This document shows positions 7,363-16,749 of a stretch of DNA of 64,000 nt, piece after piece. The first letter of the stretch is position 1, and every line of letters starts with the position of its first letter. Both the position numbers and the translations under genes were made by a program. This DNA is from Kiloniellales bacterium (GTDB lineage: Bacteria; Pseudomonadota; Alphaproteobacteria; Kiloniellales; JAKSBE01), in NCBI GenBank assembly GCA_030066685.1, contig JASJBF010000051.1, positions 1-64,000 on the forward strand, read 5' to 3'. Under the pieces are notes generated by a model, which was not told where the DNA came from, made no database searches, and saw nothing but the letters and a program-made list of their open reading frames with translations.

Positions 7363-8133
7363 ATGGTGCTTGAGGGACTGCTGCTCGATCTGGAGGGCGT
7401 GCTCTACCAGGAGGACGCGGCGATTCCGGGCGCGGCCGAGGCGGTGCGGGCCTTGCAGGGGCGCGGGCTGGCGCTGCGCGGGCTGACCAACACCACGACC
7501 CGGCCGCGGCGCGAGATCGCGGGGCGTCTGGCCGGTCTGGGCATCCCGCTCGGGGTCGAGACCATTTTCACGCCGCCGGTCGCCGCGGCCCGGGCGCTGG
7601 CGACCGAGGGGCTGCGGCGCCTGCACCTGGCGGCGACGCCGGCGCTGGCCGAGGACTTCGCCGGCTTCGAGCTGGTCGACGAAGCGCCCGAGGCCGTGGT
7701 CCTGGGCGACCTCTACCGGGACTTCACCTGGGAGCGGCTGAACCGCCTCTTCGGCTACCTGCGCGACGGCGCCCGGCTGATCGCCCTACACAAGAACCGT
7801 GTCTCGCGGCGCGGCGCCGAGATCGCGCTCGACCTCGGGCCCTTCGTGGCGGCGTTGGAATACGCCAGCGGCCGGGAGGCCCTGGTCGTCGGCAAGCCGG
7901 CGCGGGCCTTCTTCGAGCTGGCCCTGGCCGACCTGGGGCTCGAGGCCGCCGCGGTGGCCATGGTCGGCGACGACCTCGAAGCCGATATCGGCGGCGCCCA
8001 GGAAGCCGGTCTGGTCGCGATCCAGGTCGAGACCGGCAAGTTCACCGCGGCCGACCGCGACCACCCGCGGATCCGGCCCGACCGGCGGGTCGCCAGCTTC
8101 GCCGAGCTGCCGGCACTGCTCGAGGCGGGCTAG
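7363..8133 (+). CDS. HAD-superfamily IIA hydrolase, LHPP/HDHD2-like
   Basis: 256 aa. The start ATG 7363 follows GGAGAGG with six bases spacing. Motif I reads LLLDLEGVLYQED, so the usual DxD is D-x-E. LHPP and HDHD2 proteins also replace the second aspartate here, so this is a subfamily trait rather than decay. Motif II is LTNTTTRP, the motif III lysine is in VVGKPARAFFELAL, and motif IV is MVGDDLEADIGGAQEAG. A C2-type cap lies between motifs II and III. Such enzymes hydrolyse small phosphoesters or phospholysine/phosphohistidine/pyrophosphate, with substrate uncertain. The stop TAG is shared with repeat copy 2 (8130-8236), exactly as in the gene ending at 3143. Confidence 0.85.
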   Translation: MVLEGLLLDLEGVLYQEDAAIPGAAEAVRALQGRGLALRGLTNTTTRPRREIAGRLAGLGIPLGVETIFTPPVAAARALATEGLRRLHLAATPALAEDFAGFELVDEAPEAVVLGDLYRDFTWERLNRLFGYLRDGARLIALHKNRVSRRGAEIALDLGPFVAALEYASGREALVVGKPARAFFELALADLGLEAAAVAMVGDDLEADIGGAQEAGLVAIQVETGKFTAADRDHPRIRPDRRVASFAELPALLEAG

Positions 8134-8236
8134 ATCAAACTGCGCTCAATTGGACTCAGTTGAGTGCAGATAATTTGACCTATTTCATATAGATAGAGCA
8201 GCTTGTCTGCGTTCGAATGAACGCCGGCTGCTCCAG
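8130..8236. repeat. Two-hairpin dispersed repeat, copy 2
   Basis: Gapless partner of 3140-3246 in the same orientation relative to the upstream gene, again starting at CTAG of the stop codon. The first hairpin here is CTGCGCTCAATTG with CAGTTGAGTGCAG. The two differences from copy 1 turn Watson-Crick pairs into G-U pairs in the + strand RNA, so the fold is kept. The second hairpin is CTGCGTT with AACGCCG, weakened by one mismatch. Just right of the copy is a small hairpin AGACGC-GAAG-GCGTCT (8253-8268) followed by TGATCGGGAAG, and that segment recurs at 47227-47250. Confidence 0.85.
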
Positions 8237-8301
8237 GGCACGACATCCGGCCAGACGCGAAGGCGTCTGATCGGGAAGGGCGCTGGCGCTGGAAAGCAGA
8301 A

Positions 8302-8324
8302 GGACGGCCCTTTGCGGACCGCCC
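8302..8324 (-). terminator. Terminator-like hairpin for the small gene at 8353-8619
   Basis: On the minus strand GGGCGGTCC (8324-8316), loop GCAAA, then GGGCCGTCC (8310-8302): nine pairs including two G-U, followed by TTCTGCTTTCC. On the + strand the same positions are C-A mismatches, so the structure belongs to minus-strand RNA. It begins about 29 bases after the stop codon of the 88-residue frame. Confidence 0.5.
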
Positions 8325-8352
8325 TCCGTTTCGACGGGATCTTTGTCGCGGT

Positions 8353-8619
8353 CTAGAGGCCGGGAACCGGCGGCGGGCCGTGGCGGCGGGGGCTGCAGGG
8401 CTCGGCCCGGCAGACCGCCGTGGCGGTCACCCTGTCCTCGGCCGGTGCGGCCTCCAGCCCGTGATGGGTGGCCAAGAAGGCCCGGTCCTGTTGGCTGCTG
8501 CGCAGCTCGGCCAGGGCTGCCGCGAGGTTGCGGCGCACGCGCCAGGTCGCATCCCAGAGCACCGAGGCCCGTCCCGGCCCGCTCAACTCGCCTTGGTCTT
8601 CCTCTCTCCACTTGGTCAT
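8353..8619 (-). CDS. Hypothetical small protein, 88 aa
   Basis: A possible gene without recognised domain. The predicted protein is hydrophilic, with a short helical middle part (RRNLAAALAELRSSQQDRAFLATHHG) and a proline- and cysteine-containing tail (VCRAEPCSPRRHGPPPVPGL). It has no signal peptide or membrane span. Support comes from the minus-strand terminator hairpin placed just behind it and from an AT-rich stretch (8620-8740) ahead of it that could hold its promoter. The ribosome binding site is weak. It could be spurious. Confidence 0.4.
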   Translation of the reverse strand: MTKWREEDQGELSGPGRASVLWDATWRVRRNLAAALAELRSSQQDRAFLATHHGLEAAPAEDRVTATAVCRAEPCSPRRHGPPPVPGL

Positions 8620-8819
8620 GTCTTTGCGCGCCTCAATCTATTTTCTTGTCTTTTTCAATAAGCATCAGCTTATATGGGAAAGTATTTTGCTATTTCAAAT
8701 GGATATCTGTTAAGACAAAGTAAAACTCGGGCAATATTCGCGAAATTGTGGCGTTTGCGCGCCATTGCCGGGCCGCGATGCCCGGCGGAGGCCCCGCGCC
8801 GGAGGCGGCGGAAAAGCGA

Positions 8820-8846
8820 ACGGCCGCCCGGAAACCGGACGGCCGT
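8820..8846 (-). terminator. Rho-independent terminator of the TPR-SPOR gene
   Basis: Minus-strand RNA: ACGGCCGTCCGG (8846-8835), loop TTT, CCGGGCGGCCGT (8831-8820), a 12-bp stem with one U-G pair, followed by TCGCTTTTCC. It lies about 31 bases after the stop codon at 8877. Confidence 0.7.
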
Positions 8847-8876
8847 CTCCGTGATCTTGGCTTTGTCTCGCTTGGC

Positions 8877-10619
8877 TCAGCCGGAGGTGACGTCCGGCTT
8901 CGGTGCTTCCGACTTGACCACCAGGCAGTCGATGCCGCGCTTGGAGAGCTCGCCGCAAAGCTCCTTGGCGGAGGCCCGGGCGTTGGGCTGGGTCCGGAGG
9001 CGGTAGAAGATCCCCTTCTCGGCGCCCAGGTCAGCCTTGGTGAAAACCGGGTCCATGCTGCCCAGCAGGTCGCCGGCGTTGGACTGGAGCTGCATCCAGC
9101 CCTTGGCCGCCTGCTCGGGGCTGCGGTAGGAGCCGAGCTGCACGGCGTAGAAGCTGCTGCCCTTGGCCGGGGTGCTGGCCATCGGCTTGGTCTCGGCCAT
9201 CTGCATCTCGGGCTTCTTGGCTTCGTCGGACGCCGTGGCCGGAGCCGGCTGGGCCATCCCGGGGCTCGTCTCGGGGGCCGCCGCCATCTTTGGCTCCGCC
9301 GCCATCTTCGGCTCCGCCGCCATCATGGGCGCGGGCGAGGGGGCGGGCGGCTCCTGCATGCCCGGCATGGCCTCGGCTTCCATGGACTCCATCATGCCGC
9401 CCTCCATGCCGTCGTTCTCCGGCGGCAGCTCGGCGAGCAATTTCTCCAGGCTGGAGAGATAGGGGTCGTCGACGCCGGCTTCGGGCAGGGCGGCCGAATC
9501 GACCGGCGCGGCGGTGGCGTCGCTGACGCCAGAGTCGGCCATGGCCAACTGCTGCCCCTCGGCCGGGCTCTGTTCGGCCAGGGCCCAGGGCTGCTCGGGC
9601 TCGTCCTTTTGGTTGCCGTGCAGCGTCTGAAGCTGGGCGACCGTCGCGCCGTAGTCGGGCAACTGGCCCCATTCGGTCCAGGGCCGCTGGGCGGCCTCGG
9701 CGTCGGCCAGGGCAATGGCCGTCGCCACCTCCGGATCGAAGAGCGGCACCGACGTCGGGTCCTCCAGGTCGAGGTCGGGCATCGGCATCTCGTCGCTCGG
9801 CATCGCCTCGGCCAGAGTCGGCGGCGGCGGCGGCGGGTCCCCGACGCCGGCTTCCCGCAGGCCCTCGTAATAGGCCAGGTTGGCGCGGGCGACATCCTGC
9901 GGCAGGTCGATCAGCGCGGTCTCCTCGGCGGCCGCCATGTCCCCGGCGATGGCATAGGCGAAGGCCAGGGCTTGGCGGGTGTCGGGGCCGGCGGCCGGCA
10001 AGGCCGAGACCTCGCGCAGCATCTGCAGGCCGGAGGCGTGCTGGCCGCTGAGCACCATGGACAGTCCCAGGTTGGTGCGCAGCGGGATGTTGCTGGAGTC
10101 GCTGCCCAGCCCGCGGCGATAGACTTCCTGGGCCGCGACATGGTCGCCGAGCTGGTCGTGGACTACGCCGAGGGTGTTGTAGATCCGAGGGTCCTTCTGG
10201 ATCTGCAAGGCCAACTCGAGCTGCTCGCGCGCCAGGTTGTACTGTTCCAGGGCCACGTAGGTCTTGCCCAGGCCATAGCGGGCTTCCGCGTTCTCCGGCT
10301 CCAGCACGAGCATGGCGCGGTAGGCCTGGGCCGCCTCGCGCGGCGCCCGCCGCTGCTCGAGGATCCGGGCGAGGCTCAGAAGCGCGACCTTGTTGGTCGG
10401 ATCGTATTCCAAGGCCCGATCGCAGAAGCCGGCCGCGTTGGCCAGGTCACCTTCCTTTTGGAGCCGCTGGCAATAGCCCACGAGCTGCGCCGCCTTGTCC
10501 TCGGCCTTGACCGGGGCATTTGCCTGGCGAGAGTTTTCTCCGGTTGCGCAGCCGGCCAGCGTCAGCAGGCAGGTGAGCAACGCTATCTTGGAAATGCGCT
10601 GATGCGTCGGCTTTTTCAT
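8877..10619 (-). CDS. Lipoprotein with TPR repeats and C-terminal SPOR domain (TadD-like)
   Basis: 580 aa. The N-terminus has a lipoprotein signal with lipobox LAGC (Cys at about residue 24). Residues ~45-260 form several TPR units (GDLANAAGFCDRALEYDPTNKVALLSLARI; PENAEARYGLGKTYVALEQY; LGVVHDQLGDHVAAQEVYRRGL) resembling TadD, the Tad-pilus pilotin-like lipoprotein. A long acidic, Pro/Ala/Met-rich linker follows, with short repeats around EPKMAAEPKMAA. Residues ~490-575 are a SPOR domain (FYAVQLGSYRSPEQAAKGWMQLQ), which normally binds denuded peptidoglycan at division sites. TadD proteins usually lack SPOR, so this is a fusion or a distinct envelope protein. Other tad genes are absent except a TadG-like gene at 45.5-46.7 kb. 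Confidence 0.8.
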   Translation of the reverse strand: MKKPTHQRISKIALLTCLLTLAGCATGENSRQANAPVKAEDKAAQLVGYCQRLQKEGDLANAAGFCDRALEYDPTNKVALLSLARILEQRRAPREAAQAYRAMLVLEPENAEARYGLGKTYVALEQYNLAREQLELALQIQKDPRIYNTLGVVHDQLGDHVAAQEVYRRGLGSDSSNIPLRTNLGLSMVLSGQHASGLQMLREVSALPAAGPDTRQALAFAYAIAGDMAAAEETALIDLPQDVARANLAYYEGLREAGVGDPPPPPPTLAEAMPSDEMPMPDLDLEDPTSVPLFDPEVATAIALADAEAAQRPWTEWGQLPDYGATVAQLQTLHGNQKDEPEQPWALAEQSPAEGQQLAMADSGVSDATAAPVDSAALPEAGVDDPYLSSLEKLLAELPPENDGMEGGMMESMEAEAMPGMQEPPAPSPAPMMAAEPKMAAEPKMAAAPETSPGMAQPAPATASDEAKKPEMQMAETKPMASTPAKGSSFYAVQLGSYRSPEQAAKGWMQLQSNAGDLLGSMDPVFTKADLGAEKGIFYRLRTQPNARASAKELCGELSKRGIDCLVVKSEAPKPDVTSG

Positions 10620-10745
10620 CTGTCTTGGTCCTGGTTCTGGGCAAATCTGGCGTTCTGTCCGGCGGCTCGGCTGGCGTGCGGCCGAGTTGCCGGTCTGCGC
10701 GTCTCCCAGGGCGCTGAAGCGTGCATGGCGTCGTCCTCTACGCGT

Positions 10746-11483
10746 CTACTGGTCGTCGTTGGCCGGTACGAGGTGATAGAGGACGTGGTCGATCTCGCTC
10801 TGGTTCTCGCTCAAAGGAAGAGCGATCACGTTGTAGCGGACCTCGCCGACGGAGGTCGGAAAGACCTCGGTATCCTGTAGCGGCTTGCCTAGGGTCGCCA
10901 CCTCGCGACCCAAGGAAAGGATCCACTCGGTGACCATGGATGCACACTCCGCCCCTGAGCCCTTGCTCATGGCAGAGCCGTTGGATCCACCCTGAAGTCC
11001 CCCTGAGAACTGGGTTTCCAGCTGCCAGCCCTTGTTGTCCCGATTGCGGCGGACCAGCATCGAGTTTGGCCAGTGCCGGCCGATCTCGGCGGCGTCGAGA
11101 TCGCCCCGAGACGGAAAGCGGCGTCCCTGCCGAAGTTGATCCCAATAGCGGACGATGTCCTGCGGGCGCATCTGGGCGCCGGGCGTCGCTGCGGGGGCCT
11201 GAACCATCGGACCCTGGGTCTGCGGACGCGGGGCCGCCGGTGCCGGCTGAGTGGCCGGCTGCGGCTGGGCTCCGCGGGCCGCCGGAGCGCCGGCCTGCGG
11301 GGCGGCGGGCGCCCGCGGCGGGGCCGGGTTGGCGAAACCCTGCTGGCCGCCGCGCCGGGAGCGCCGACGGATTCGCATGCCGATCAGCGAAGCCGCGCCT
11401 TCTGCGGCGTCGTCCTCGAACTCGTCCTGATGTTCTTCCGACACCGGCTCCGTGCCGTGCTGGTGGAGGTGCTTCTCGTCCAT
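10746..11483 (-). CDS. PAS_5-like domain protein with Pro/Ala-rich linker
   Basis: 245 aa from ATG 11483 (an adjacent GTG could add one residue). The N-terminus is acidic, then basic (RIRRRSRRGGQQG), followed by a long Pro/Ala/Gln-rich low-complexity linker to about residue 105. The C-terminal part, RYWDQLRQGRRFPSRGDLDAAEIGRHWPNSMLVRR and onward, resembles the PAS_5 family found in many Alphaproteobacteria, where the domain likely senses a small ligand. No output domain is attached, so a scaffold or adaptor role is possible. It lies 75 bases downstream of the ParA/RHH pair in the same direction and may be part of that operon. Confidence 0.55.
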   Translation of the reverse strand: MDEKHLHQHGTEPVSEEHQDEFEDDAAEGAASLIGMRIRRRSRRGGQQGFANPAPPRAPAAPQAGAPAARGAQPQPATQPAPAAPRPQTQGPMVQAPAATPGAQMRPQDIVRYWDQLRQGRRFPSRGDLDAAEIGRHWPNSMLVRRNRDNKGWQLETQFSGGLQGGSNGSAMSKGSGAECASMVTEWILSLGREVATLGKPLQDTEVFPTSVGEVRYNVIALPLSENQSEIDHVLYHLVPANDDQ

Positions 11484-11560
11484 CACTGGATCTCTACGTG
11501 CCAGAGCTTTGGGTTTGCACCGCCCTGCGGGCGGCCTTTGGGCGCGATCCGGGCATGGCG

Positions 11561-11956
11561 TCAGGACTCCTCCCCGTGATCGCCGGACAGAAGGGCCGTC
11601 AGCTCGCTCAGCGTCTCGGGTCCGGCATCGCGGAGGTAGGTCTCCACAGCACTGGCCAGGATCTCCTGCAGGCTCTGCTGCCGGCAGGCGGCGATCAGCT
11701 TGAGGCGGCGATGCGCCGCGCCATCCACCCGCAGGGAGAGCCGGACGTCGCCGTCGGGCCGGGCGTCCGCCCGCGCTGCCGCGGCTTCTCGGTCCGGTGC
11801 CTTCCGGCGCGAGGTCTCGGCCTGCCGGAGAGCAGCCACCTTACGGGCCCAGAGCTCGCTGTCCTCCAGACGCACCACCTTGGGCGCCGCCGCTTGGCGG
11901 CGTGCCGAAGCGCCCTTTCGGACGACGTGGTCGCTGCTGAGACGGGCGGCTTTCAT
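11561..11956 (-). CDS. Ribbon-helix-helix-like protein, ParA partner
   Basis: 131 aa. The first ~65 residues are basic and Ala/Arg-rich, probably disordered or DNA-binding. Residues ~70-112 (DVRLSLRVDGAAHRRLKLIAACRQQSLQEILASAVETYLRD) look like a ribbon-helix-helix domain with a beta strand (VRLSLRV) and two helices, as in CopG/MetJ-type DNA binders. Only two bases separate it from the upstream parA gene, so the two are co-translated. In plasmid and some chromosomal partition systems a small RHH protein serves as the centromere-binding partner of ParA. That role here is inference. Confidence 0.6.
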   Translation of the reverse strand: MKAARLSSDHVVRKGASARRQAAAPKVVRLEDSELWARKVAALRQAETSRRKAPDREAAAARADARPDGDVRLSLRVDGAAHRRLKLIAACRQQSLQEILASAVETYLRDAGPETLSELTALLSGDHGEES

Positions 11957-11958
11957 GG

Positions 11959-12657
11959 CTACCTCACGGTCCCGGCGCGCATGCCGGGATGGAGGCCGCC
12001 CTGGCGCAGGCCATGCTCCTGGCCGGCGCTGGCCGAGAGCTTGTCCAGGCGGTCGGCCAGGTAGTCCCAGAGCTGCGCGATCTCGACGGCGGAGGGACAG
12101 TTCTCGTCGAGTTCCATCACCGTGCGGCCGTCGATCATGGAGGCCGCAAAATCCGTGCGCTGGTGCAGGGTCACCGGCGCCACCGTGCCGTGCTGGGACA
12201 GCGCGATCGCGGCTTCAGCCGTGATCCGCGCCCGCGGCGTGGCGCCGTTGATCACGAAGACCAGCGGCTTGTTGCAGTACTCGACCAGATCGACCGTCGC
12301 ACCGGCGGCGCGCAGGTCGTGCGGGCTGGGCCGGGTCGGGATGGCGACCAGGTCGGCGACCTGGATCACCTGCTCGATGGTGCTGGTGATCGCGGGCGGC
12401 GTGTCGATGACCAGAAGCTTGACGCCGGCGCTGCGCATCCGGTGGAGGTCCTGGACCAGCCGGGAAACGTAGGTGTGGGCGAAAGCCGGATAGTCGTCGA
12501 CGCGCTCGTTCCACCAGTCGGCGAGGCTGCCCTGCGGGTCGGTGTCGATCACCGCGACCGGACCCGCGCCCCTTCGCTCGGCTTGAACCGCGACGTGTGC
12601 GGCCAGCGTGGTCTTGCCACAACCGCCCTTCTGCGAAGCGAATGCCAGAACTAGCAT
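11959..12657 (-). CDS. ParA-family ATPase
   Basis: 232 aa. The deviant Walker A motif QKGGCGKTT at residues ~9-17 carries the signature lysine needed for ATP-dependent dimers. Walker A' is VIDTDPQGSLADWW and Walker B is LLVIDTPPAI. No N-terminal HTH is present, so this is a small (type Ib-like or cargo-positioning) ParA rather than a ParA/SopA type. With the immediately downstream RHH gene it forms a two-gene module that could segregate DNA or position a cellular cargo. A second ParA at 29326 shares the layout but lies alone. There is no replication gene or parS-like array nearby to suggest plasmid origin. Confidence 0.85.
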   Translation of the reverse strand: MLVLAFASQKGGCGKTTLAAHVAVQAERRGAGPVAVIDTDPQGSLADWWNERVDDYPAFAHTYVSRLVQDLHRMRSAGVKLLVIDTPPAITSTIEQVIQVADLVAIPTRPSPHDLRAAGATVDLVEYCNKPLVFVINGATPRARITAEAAIALSQHGTVAPVTLHQRTDFAASMIDGRTVMELDENCPSAVEIAQLWDYLADRLDKLSASAGQEHGLRQGGLHPGMRAGTVR

Positions 12658-13034
12658 TTACCTGTATCTCCTGGTCATCATCAGCAATCGCTGTGATCGA
12701 TCTTGCGCTCGTGCCGAGTCCCTTGCGGACCCGGCCCGGGCCCAAAAACAATCGCCGTTAAGTTAAGGAAAGGCGAAGTCTCTGAGCGGTCGGCAAATTT
12801 GAACACAAAGGTCGTGAAATATGGGTTAACGATAGATCGCAGTTGGTCTTCGGGGCGTTACATGTCGGCGTGCAGTATAAAAGAAGAATTTCTTTACAGG
12901 CGGAAAGGATTCATCAAGCCTAATAGTCGTGCGCACTTGATTCGGCGCAGGCTTCGCACCGGCGCGCCAAAACCTTACCGCCGGGTTGAGGCCTTTCGGA
13001 GGGCTGGTCCGCGCGCCGCGGCGTGGCGGGATCG
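12658..13034. other. Intergenic region upstream of parA, no gene supported
   Basis: This 377-base stretch is partly AT-rich (12760-12930) and contains the likely parA promoter region, with GTTAAGTTAAGG at about 12758-12769. I see no terminator for the sulfatase side, no domain-bearing frame and no clear operator. Confidence 0.4.
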
Positions 13035-14603
13035 TTACACCCGGCGCTGCCGCGGGCCGCGATGCTCGACGATGCCCTCGGCGGTCAGGAGGGTGTTGGT
13101 CAAGACCCGTTCGTCATGAACCATCCGCCAGCTCAGCATCCTTTGCGCCATCTCCAGCAGGATCGGCTGGTAGGCCGGGTCCTGCGCCAAGTTGCGGGTC
13201 TCGCCGGGATCCGCCTCGAGGTCGAAGAGCAGCGGCGGCAGGGCGGCGAAGTGGACGTACTTGTAGCGCCGGCCGCGGATGACGTTGAGGTTGCACTCGT
13301 CGCTGGTCAGGCCGAGCGCCGCCTCCGCCCGGCCGTCGAGAAGGTCGCGGAAATCGAACTCCCAATGGGCCTCTTCCCGCCAGGCCGCCGGCGCTTCGCC
13401 TTCCAGGAAGGGCAGCAGCGAGCGGCCGTCGTAGGCCGGCGGCACCTCGAGCCCGAGCCAGTCGAGGACCGTCGGCGCGATGTCGACCGCCTCGGTGAAG
13501 GCGTCGAGGATCCGGCCACGGCCCGCTGTGGCCTCGGGACGGGGGTCGCGCAGGATGAGAGGGATGCGGAAGGCGTCGTCGAAGTAGCCCTCCTTGCCCC
13601 AGAGCCAGTGGTTGCCCAGCATCTCGCCGTGATCGCTGGTGAAGATGATCAGGGTGTCGTCGGACTGGCCGCTGTCCTCGAGGAAGCGGAGGATCCGGCC
13701 GACCTGATGGTCGACCTCGGCGATCAGGCCGTAGTAGGTGGCCGCCAGCTCCCGGGCCCGGTCTTCGCCCAGCGTCTGGATCGAAGTCTCGTGGCCCGCG
13801 TAGTAGCCGATTGTCTTCTGTTGGGCGAGCAGATGGGCCAAATAGGGGTGCTGCTCGGCTTCCCGCTTCACACTCTCGGCCCGGCGCGGCGCCGCGACGT
13901 CCTTCGGGTTGCAGAGGGTGTTGTAGGGCTGCGGCGCGATCAAGGGCGGATGCGGGCGCAGGAACACCAGGTGGAGGAACCAGGGGTCCCGCGCCGGCAG
14001 GCTGAGATGGTGCAGCGCCTGGTCTGCGATGAAGGCGGTGTCGCTTTCCTCGGCCGAGAAGACGGTGTGCGGCGCCGTGAAGCTGCCGTCCGCCGCCGCC
14101 GAATGGCCCGCGGCCTTGAAGATGTCGAGCGGGCTTTCGGGGATGTCGAAGCCCCGCGCCTTGAGGTGGCGCCGCCAGGGCAGGAGATCCTCGCCCATGG
14201 CGCAGCCGGCCGACATGCCCGGCAGGATCCCGGAGTAGCTGAGCAGCGCCGGGTCGCCCGGCGGCCGCAGGCGCGGGTCCGGGCTGGTATCGGTATAGCC
14301 GAAGAGGATCGGATCGTAGCCGCCCTTGCGGGCCTCCAGCGCCAGGGTCGAATGGCGGGCGTCGAGCGGGGTTCCGTTCTGCACCGAGCGGTGGTTCATC
14401 TGATAGAGCCCCGTCAGCAGCGAGGTCCGCGCCGGCCCGCAGGGACTGGCCTGGGTGAAGTGGTTGCGGAACAGCAGGCCGTCGGCCGCCAGGGCGTCGA
14501 GGTGAGGGGTCGCGGCGCAGGGATGGCCCAGAGCCGAGAGGCTGTCGCCGCGCCATTGGTCGGCTGTGATGAAGAGCACGTTGCGTCGCGGCCGGTCCGT
14601 CAT
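13035..14603 (-). CDS. Sulfatase / phosphonate monoester hydrolase-like enzyme
   Basis: 522 aa from ATG 14603, with GAGG about eight bases upstream; a start at 14624 would add seven residues. The N-terminal ITADQWRGD supplies metal-binding acidic residues. Cys55-G-P-A-Arg59 in SPCGPARTSLLTG is the C-x-P-x-R motif whose cysteine is converted to formylglycine. FTSDHGEMLGNH carries the remaining metal ligands. Length and the TSDHGEMLG/YFDD region fit the phosphonate monoester hydrolase/arylsulfatase branch. Hydrolysis of sulfate, phosphate or phosphonate esters is expected, with the substrate unknown. No signal peptide is seen, so it is probably cytoplasmic. No formylglycine-generating enzyme is in the window. 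Confidence 0.85.
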   Translation of the reverse strand: MTDRPRRNVLFITADQWRGDSLSALGHPCAATPHLDALAADGLLFRNHFTQASPCGPARTSLLTGLYQMNHRSVQNGTPLDARHSTLALEARKGGYDPILFGYTDTSPDPRLRPPGDPALLSYSGILPGMSAGCAMGEDLLPWRRHLKARGFDIPESPLDIFKAAGHSAAADGSFTAPHTVFSAEESDTAFIADQALHHLSLPARDPWFLHLVFLRPHPPLIAPQPYNTLCNPKDVAAPRRAESVKREAEQHPYLAHLLAQQKTIGYYAGHETSIQTLGEDRARELAATYYGLIAEVDHQVGRILRFLEDSGQSDDTLIIFTSDHGEMLGNHWLWGKEGYFDDAFRIPLILRDPRPEATAGRGRILDAFTEAVDIAPTVLDWLGLEVPPAYDGRSLLPFLEGEAPAAWREEAHWEFDFRDLLDGRAEAALGLTSDECNLNVIRGRRYKYVHFAALPPLLFDLEADPGETRNLAQDPAYQPILLEMAQRMLSWRMVHDERVLTNTLLTAEGIVEHRGPRQRRV

Positions 14604-14696
14604 GCCTGGGTCCTCGGCTGCCAAGGTTGACGATCTGGAGAGAGTCTAGCAGATCAGCGTGACAGCAGCTTTGCGGAAGCCGGCGGCCACGGTGAC

Positions 14697-15047
14697 CTAC
14701 TCTGCCTCCCAGAGGGCCTCGTCGTACCAGACGTTCTCGTAGTCGGGAGTGACCAGGAAGCGCCAGCCCGGCGGCAGTCCCAGGAACTTGAGGGCGAGGG
14801 GCGTCCAGGTCTCGATGTGGCTGATGTGCAGGGGCTTGAAGAAGTCCTCGGCCTCGGAGTACTCGCCAGCCCAGATGTACCAGCCCGCGCTGTCCGCCTC
14901 CGGCGGCCGGCGCAGGCCGTGAAGCGGAAGCTCGCCGCTGCGCACGCTCTCGGCGATCCCGATCTTCAGGCTGGCGGGGCTGGGGAAATAGACCGCGCCG
15001 TAGCGCGCGCAGACCTGCCTTTGCATTGCCTTGACGGCTTCGTTCAC
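14697..15047 (-). CDS. Small conserved protein, Imm33/DUF2185-like
   Basis: 116 aa from GTG 15047, preceded by GGAG eight bases upstream; a longer frame exists but would run back into glpK. The C-terminal half, with FFKPLHISHIETWTPLALKFLGLPPGWRFLVTPDYENVWYDEAL, resembles the Imm33/DUF2185 group of small proteins, found both as predicted immunity proteins and as stand-alone genes. No toxin gene is adjacent, so an immunity role is not supported here. It starts 37 bases after the glycerol kinase stop codon and may be co-transcribed with it. The family match comes from motif memory and is moderate. Confidence 0.55.
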   Translation of the reverse strand: MNEAVKAMQRQVCARYGAVYFPSPASLKIGIAESVRSGELPLHGLRRPPEADSAGWYIWAGEYSEAEDFFKPLHISHIETWTPLALKFLGLPPGWRFLVTPDYENVWYDEALWEAE

Positions 15048-15084
15048 CTTGGGGCGCTCCCGGCCGCTGTCGGCGCTCCGGGCT

Positions 15085-16569
<1,485 letters not shown>

Positions 16570-16749
16570 GGTAAAGCGGGCCTCCCCGGAAGGGTCTTGT
16601 TTTTCTGGCTGCGAGGCATGTTGGAAGCGGTACCGGCAAAGATCAAGCGGGTGGCGGGCGCCACCCGCCGGCGCGGCCGCCGGGTCGTAATCGGAACGTT
16701 AAGCCTCTCGCTCTAGTCTGGACCCCGTCCAACGGGGGGATTCCGGCCC

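Noticed and set aside
8748-10880. A 710-codon + strand open frame
   Set aside because: It is the antisense shadow of the TPR-SPOR gene; the minus-strand reading has lipobox, TPR and SPOR domains and its own terminator.
13023-14630. A 535-codon + strand frame
   Set aside because: Shadow of the sulfatase-like gene on the opposite strand, which has the C-x-P-x-R active-site motif.
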